From contig NZ_JAJOLP010000001.1 of the NCBI RefSeq assembly GCF_021129215.1, forward strand, positions 1,736,001 to 1,800,000: a DNA stretch of 64,000 bases, given 5' to 3'. The notes below the pieces were generated by a model. The model did not search any database, was not told where the DNA came from, and worked only from the letters and a program-made list of their open reading frames with translations. Positions 59,481 to 64,000 of this stretch are shown here, piece after piece. Each line of letters starts with the position of its first letter. Position 1 is the first letter of the stretch. This DNA is from Agromyces sp. S2-1-8 (GTDB taxonomy: Bacteria; Actinomycetota; Actinomycetes; Actinomycetales; Microbacteriaceae). A program made the position numbers and the translations under genes.

Positions 59481-62400
59481 CTACCTGCAATTCGCCTTGG
59501 CGTACGCCGCGCGCGCCTCGGCCTCGTGCTCGCCGTCCTGATGGCGGGCGGTCACCTCAAGCGTGCCCTTCTTGAGTCGCGCCGTGCCCGTGTCGAACAG
59601 GTGGTACACCGCCGAGCCCGCCGCGACGTCGGCGATCTCGTGGTCGCCCCACGGCGTCGAGATCACGAGGTCGGCCGGCGTGTTGCCCGTGTTCGCCGCG
59701 TACACGGCGACCTGGGCGGTTCCGGCGAGGCACTGGCTGGCGGCGGTCGCCGTCACGCCCATCTCGACGGGGACGGGCTCGTCGATCGTGAGCGTGGCCG
59801 CCTGTTCCTCCTCGGCGTTGCCGGCGACGTCGACCGAGCGGTAGGCGACGGTGTGGTCGCCGGCACCGGTCACGACGATCGGGTCGGCGTACGCGCCCCA
59901 TTCGCCGTCGTCGACCCGGAACTCCGTGCGCGCCGCGCCGGAGGTGTCGTCGGTCGCGGTCAGCGTGACGCGGGCGTCGCCGTCGCCGGCGTCGACCGTG
60001 GCGGTGGTGACCGGCGCCACCGTGTCGACCTGGACCGTCGCCGATCCCGCCTCTTCGACGTTTCCGGCCGTGTCGGTCGACCGGTAGGCGACGGTCGCCT
60101 CGCCCTCGACGGTGACGGCGACCGGCTCGGTGTAGGCCGTCCACGCTCCGTCGCCGATCGCGTACTCGGTGGTGGCGACCCCCGATCCGCCGGCGTCGCT
60201 CGCCTCGAGCGAGAAGCTCGGCGCGGTCGTGTACCAGCCGGCCTCGCCGTCGGGCTCGGCGGGATCCCACGTGAGCGTCGTCGTCGGCGACGTCGTGTCC
60301 TCCGACTCGGCGTCGAGCGTGAACGAGTCGAACCCGACCACGACCGACTCCTCCTGCTGCGGACCGATCGCCATGAGGCCGAGGCCCCGCAGCGGCCGGT
60401 CGAAGGTGATGCCGGCGCCGATCGACGTCCAGTTGACGCCGCCGTCGCTCACCTCGGCCGTGTACAGGTCGCCCGTCTTGGTCACCCGGATGTACCAGTA
60501 CCCGCTCTCGCTGGAGTCCGCGATGTTGAGGTTCCGGTTGCCGATGCCCACTGCGTCGGCCTCGCCAGCGAGCTCCGCCCGCAGGTCGAGCGCCGTACCC
60601 GGGTTGTTGTACGCCACGACGTCGGCCTTGACGTAGTTGTCGTCGTCGGCCCACATCATGAGCCCGGCCAGCTGCCAGCGGTGCTTCAGCGGCGCCGTGA
60701 ACTTCGTCGTCGCCACCCAGTCGCCCTCAGGCGCCTCGGTGAGGACGAAGTTGCGCGGCGAGATCGGGTTCGTGCCGTTGACGTCGCCCGGCTGCGTCTC
60801 GATCCTGAGGTGACCGTCGGCGACCTCCAGGTGGTTCGAGTCGTAGCGCACGCTCTGCGACCAGCGGCAGCCGTCGAGCGTGGTCCCGTCGAACTCGTCG
60901 TTCGGCGTCACCGGATCACCGGGCTCCGGTTCCGGTGCGAAGCGGAACCAGTCGGCCGTCGCCACCGCCGGCGTGCTGCCGAGGTCGCCCGCGGACATCA
61001 GGCCGATCCTCGCGTTCGCCTTGAGCTGCAGGCTTCCGGCGAGCGGGGTCCACGTCGTGCCGTCGGCGGAGTACGCGCCCGTGAGGGTCGTGCCGTCGCT
61101 CGTCAGCTTGAGGTGGATCGTCGACGGGAAGTCGGCCGGCAGCGTGGGCGCCGCTGCGGTGGTCCGCGATCCGCCCGTCTCGCTCTGGAACTCGATGAAC
61201 CGGTTTCCGTTCTGGTGGCGGACGAAGGCGAGCTTGTTGTACTCGTCGTCGCTCTGGTGCACCACGAGCCCGGCCCACTGCCAGTGCGAGGTGTGGGCGA
61301 GCGAGAGCTTCGTCGTCGCCTCCCAGGCACCGGTCGGCAGCGGCTTGCCCGCGAAGCTCACGGGGCCGGTCGACGTCTCGTTGATGTCGCCCGTCGTCAC
61401 CGGCAGCTTCAGCGTGCCACCCGACTGGGTGATCGGAACCGGGCCCGTGCGCAAGGCCCACGAAGGCGCGACGGCCGGGCCGTCGAACTCGTCGGAGAGC
61501 GGTGCACCCGCGCACATGAGCGGTTCGAGCGGCAGTTCGGGCTCGGGCCCCTGCGGGTCGGTGTCGATCGCGAAGTCGGCGAAGTCGACCGTGCCGGCGC
61601 CGCTCGCGTGCGACACCGTGAACATGCCGACGTCCTGCGTGCTCGCCGCACCCGTGAGGGTCACGGCGCCGCCGACCTGGGTCCAGCTCGTGCCGTTCTT
61701 CGAGAAGTACGCCGTGTACGAGGCATCCGAGCGCTTGAGCTTCACCCAGACGGGGTAGCTGGTGGTGCCGCCCGCGACCGAGGTGTTGAGCTGCCCGTTG
61801 CCGTCGGGGTCGGCCAGGAACTCGACGCCGCCCGAGGGGCGGATGCCGACCATCGCGTAGCCGGGCGAGGTGCCCGGTTGCGTCAGGTCGTTGCGAACGA
61901 TGACGCCGGCCTTCGCCGAGCCGTTCGTGTTCTGCTGGGCGTCGACCTTCACGACCGCCTCCCAGTCCTCGTCGCCGCCGGCGGGGGCGTACAGCGTCGA
62001 GTACTCGTCGATGCCCTGCCACGTGTCGGCTCCGGCGCCGGTGATGCGGAAGCGACCCTCGCCGAGGCGTTCGAACACGCCGTCGGCGTTCGTGAACGGC
62101 ACGAGGTCGCCGAACAGCTCACCGACCTGGGCGACGACGACGCGCGAGGTGCGCGACTTGCCCGCCTCGTTGCTCGCGACCGCGGTGAGCTCGTAGAGCC
62201 CCTCCTCCGGGCTCGTCCACGCGGCGGTGAACGGCGCGGACTCGTCGGTGCCGATCGATTCGCCGTCGACGAAGAACTCGACGGCGGTGACGCCGCCGTC
62301 GGCGTTGTGCGGGTCGGTCGCCGCGGCCTCGATCGTCACGTCCTGGCCGGGCTCGAGCTCGACGCCCGGGGCGGGTGCGGTGATCGCGACGTCCGGCGCG

Positions 62401-64000
62401 GCGGTCGGCGAGGAGCCGCGGCCGATCGCCTCGATGAAGTTGAGCTTCGTCTCGCCGCCCCGGAACACGAGGTAGAGGTCGAGCGAGTCGCTCGGGAACG
62501 CGCTCACGTCGACGACGACGTCGGCGAACCGCGTCGATCCGGTCGCGGGCACGTCGGCGGTCGCGAGCAGCTCGCCGTCGGCCGCGCCCTTTCGCAGCTC
62601 GATCGAGCCTCCCTCGGCGTTCGCCGAGACCCGCAGCGCGAGCTCGTCGACGCGGTGGAAGCTCACCGGCTCGTAGTGCGCCCAGTCGCCGTCGTGCCCG
62701 ACGACGACCTTGTCGGCCTCGCCGCCCTCCGTGTCGCGGCTCGGTGCCACGGTCACCCCGGGTGAGGCGCCGTCGAAGAACTCGGCCTGCTTGAGCTTGG
62801 GGAACACGAGCGTCGTCGCCGAACCCGTGAGCGGGTTCGCGCCGCCCTCGCCGCCGTGGTCGGTGTAGCGCGCGTCGATCGCGAAGAAGATGTCCTCGTC
62901 GGGCGCGTGGCCGCCGAGGCTCGTCTCCGTGGTCCCCGTGAGCCCGCTCAACGGGGTCAGCGGGTGGGCGTGGTCGTCGTGGCCGAGTGCCGGCTGGATG
63001 ATGACCTCCGAGCCGTCGACGGTGCCGTCCTCGGGGTCGGTCACCTGGGCCGCCCACGCGAGCTCGTCGCCGAAGTCGAAGAACGCGCCGTCCGGCGGCA
63101 GCGAGATGCCGACGTCGGGCCTCGTGTTGCCGACGGTGATGGGCACGGTCGTGGTGCCGGTCTTGCCGTCGGGGTCGGTCACGGTCAACCGTGCGTCGAA
63201 GACGCCCGTCGCGGCGTACGAATGGCTCGCCGTCGCGGTGGTCGCGTCGGTCGTGCCGTCGCCGTCGAAGTCCCACTCGTACGCGAGCGCGGCGTCCTCG
63301 GGATCGGTCGAGGCCGTTCCGTCGAAGGCGACCTCGAGGGGCGCCGGGCCCGAGTCACGGTCGACCGCGATCTTCGCGATCGGCGACCGTGAACCCTGGA
63401 TGTAGTCGATCCGGTGCAGGCCCGAGCTCGGGTTGTCGCGGCCGAAGCCGCCGCCCCAGTCGAGCACGTAGAGCGAACCGTCGGGACCGAACTTCGAGTC
63501 GATCGGCGCGAGGAACTGCTCCTGCGGCAGGAAGGCGTTCACCTTCTCAACCTGCGAGCCCGACTCCGCGGCCGGGTCCTTGAGCTGGATCGAGTACATC
63601 TTGTTGCGCGCCCACTCGTAGAAGAACGGCTTGCCGTCGTACGACGCGGGAAACTTCGTGTCGGACGCGAGGTCGGGGTCGTAGTCGTAGACCGGACCGC
63701 CCATGGGGGCGAGGCCGCCGCCCTGGGGGATCATCTCGGGCACCGACGAGCGCTTGTAGCCGTACCACATGTCGGCGGCGCGGGCCGCGGGCAGCTCGGT
63801 CAGGCCGGTGTTGCGCGGCGAGTCGTTGACCGGGGCGTCGCAGTCGAAGAAGTCGCCGACGGTCACCGGGCTCGTCGTGTAGTCGACGTCGCGGAACGGT
63901 TCGTTGTCGCCCATGCAGAGGGGCCAGCCGTAGTTGCCGGGGCTCTTGATGAGGTTCCATTCGGCGATGCCGGCGGGGCCGCGGGTTTCGGGCGCATCGG
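59481..64000 (-). CDS. Giant secreted multidomain carbohydrate-associated protein (5' end outside window)
   Basis: At least 1,506 aa, open to the right edge, so signal peptide and start are not seen. Visible order: end of a PQQ/NHL-type beta-propeller sugar dehydrogenase-like domain (KSPGNYGWPLCMGDNEPF, FGPDGSLYVLDWGGGFG), a PKD domain (DGTASTDPEDAALAYEWDFDGDG in parts), a CBM6-like region (VVVGHDGDWAHYEPVSF), an Ig-like domain (VEFFVDGESIGTDESAPF), three beta-jelly-roll modules of DUF1349/LamG type (two beginning DEFDG), two OmpL47-like repeats (VAYRSTDTAGN, VAYRSVDVAGN) and a final domain ending AKANCR. In related proteins a ThuA domain precedes. A role in extracellular polysaccharide oxidation or binding is likely. 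Confidence 0.8.
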   Translation of the reverse strand, partial: DAPETRGPAGIAEWNLIKSPGNYGWPLCMGDNEPFRDVDYTTSPVTVGDFFDCDAPVNDSPRNTGLTELPAARAADMWYGYKRSSVPEMIPQGGGLAPMGGPVYDYDPDLASDTKFPASYDGKPFFYEWARNKMYSIQLKDPAAESGSQVEKVNAFLPQEQFLAPIDSKFGPDGSLYVLDWGGGFGRDNPSSGLHRIDYIQGSRSPIAKIAVDRDSGPAPLEVAFDGTASTDPEDAALAYEWDFDGDGTTDATTATASHSYAATGVFDARLTVTDPDGKTGTTTVPITVGNTRPDVGISLPPDGAFFDFGDELAWAAQVTDPEDGTVDGSEVIIQPALGHDDHAHPLTPLSGLTGTTETSLGGHAPDEDIFFAIDARYTDHGGEGGANPLTGSATTLVFPKLKQAEFFDGASPGVTVAPSRDTEGGEADKVVVGHDGDWAHYEPVSFHRVDELALRVSANAEGGSIELRKGAADGELLATADVPATGSTRFADVVVDVSAFPSDSLDLYLVFRGGETKLNFIEAIGRGSSPTAAPDVAITAPAPGVELEPGQDVTIEAAATDPHNADGGVTAVEFFVDGESIGTDESAPFTAAWTSPEEGLYELTAVASNEAGKSRTSRVVVAQVGELFGDLVPFTNADGVFERLGEGRFRITGAGADTWQGIDEYSTLYAPAGGDEDWEAVVKVDAQQNTNGSAKAGVIVRNDLTQPGTSPGYAMVGIRPSGGVEFLADPDGNGQLNTSVAGGTTSYPVWVKLKRSDASYTAYFSKNGTSWTQVGGAVTLTGAASTQDVGMFTVSHASGAGTVDFADFAIDTDPQGPEPELPLEPLMCAGAPLSDEFDGPAVAPSWALRTGPVPITQSGGTLKLPVTTGDINETSTGPVSFAGKPLPTGAWEATTKLSLAHTSHWQWAGLVVHQSDDEYNKLAFVRHQNGNRFIEFQSETGGSRTTAAAPTLPADFPSTIHLKLTSDGTTLTGAYSADGTTWTPLAGSLQLKANARIGLMSAGDLGSTPAVATADWFRFAPEPEPGDPVTPNDEFDGTTLDGCRWSQSVRYDSNHLEVADGHLRIETQPGDVNGTNPISPRNFVLTEAPEGDWVATTKFTAPLKHRWQLAGLMMWADDDNYVKADVVAYNNPGTALDLRAELAGEADAVGIGNRNLNIADSSESGYWYIRVTKTGDLYTAEVSDGGVNWTSIGAGITFDRPLRGLGLMAIGPQQEESVVVGFDSFTLDAESEDTTSPTTTLTWDPAEPDGEAGWYTTAPSFSLEASDAGGSGVATTEYAIGDGAWTAYTEPVAVTVEGEATVAYRSTDTAGNVEEAGSATVQVDTVAPVTTATVDAGDGDARVTLTATDDTSGAARTEFRVDDGEWGAYADPIVVTGAGDHTVAYRSVDVAGNAEEEQAATLTIDEPVPVEMGVTATAASQCLAGTAQVAVYAANTGNTPADLVISTPWGDHEIADVAAGSAVYHLFDTGTARLKKGTLEVTARHQDGEHEAEARAAYAKANCR

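Noticed and set aside
59526..62765. Very long open frames antisense to real genes, for example here and at 2765-5656 and 9102-10598
   Set aside because: High GC removes stop codons in shadow frames. The products are rich in Arg, Gly, Asp and Val without motifs, and a convincing gene occupies the opposite strand.
1..64000. CRISPR array
   Set aside because: No regularly spaced repeats of 24-40 bp with unique spacers. The only tandem repeats are short coding linkers (Pro-Thr, Thr-Asp-Pro) and the 18-bp pair in ppk.

Overview
The window is very GC-rich coding DNA, dense with overlapping start and stop codons and with many GTG starts. TAGNNT-type -10 boxes often lie 6-7 nt before a start codon, implying leaderless mRNAs. 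With the gene content (MarP-type protease, F420-type oxidoreductase, GlnR, secreted chitinases, actinobacterial sugar ABC transporter lacking its own ATPase), this points to an actinomycete, most likely Microbacteriaceae (Agromyces-like). The family-level call is inference.

Layout. 1-2.6 kb: 3' part of purU and an ECF sigma factor fused to a zinc-finger anti-sigma-like region, membrane segments and an extracellular Ig-like domain, interrupted by an apparent frameshift. 3-17 kb: an amino-sugar locus. A six-gene minus-strand operon (SIS isomerase, ROK kinase, PfkB kinase, class II aldolase, DeoR regulator, NagA) diverges from an ABC sugar importer and a secreted GH20 hexosaminidase; a lipoprotein GH20 faces it across a perfect hairpin terminator. 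Together these can supply nearly a whole GalNAc/GlcNAc route from polymer to triose phosphates. 17-20 kb: glyA-folD behind a ZTP riboswitch. 20-23.5 kb: a translationally coupled nonulosonic (sialic)-acid trio: CMP-sugar synthetase fused to a KdsC-like phosphatase, a NeuB lacking its usual C-terminal SAF domain, and a glycosyltransferase-like protein.

23.5-31 kb: gamma carbonic anhydrase, amino-acid permease, YbaK-like deacylase, an XRE regulator with a cysteine-rich tail, and a Leloir galactose locus (galK, galT divergent from deoR, galM) sharing one compact operator. 31-37 kb: MarP-type membrane protease, LLM oxidoreductase, a multi-pass membrane protein divergent from a NarL-type two-component pair. 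37-41 kb: tRNA-Lys with an unusual T-arm, a lower-GC HNH gene, a conserved unknown protein, a candidate structured RNA, a MerR/transglutaminase operon and pabC. 41-49 kb: a large LuxR regulator followed by two secreted GH18 chitinases whose upstream regions share a promoter-like element.

49-57 kb: phosphate genes (pstSCAB behind a PHO box; glnR-ppk-Nudix). 57-64 kb: two small membrane proteins (one of 38 aa), a nitrobindin-like protein, ygfZ, and the 3' part of a giant secreted multidomain carbohydrate-associated protein running off the right edge.

The dominant theme is scavenging of polysaccharide amino sugars (chitinases, hexosaminidases, importer, catabolic operon) joined to phosphate and nitrogen control. 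The most unusual items are the sigma-factor fusion, the nonulosonate trio, the structured RNA between 38.56 and 38.65 kb, the widespread leaderless starts, and the 9-mer GGATGCCTC, found at least 29 times on the two strands.
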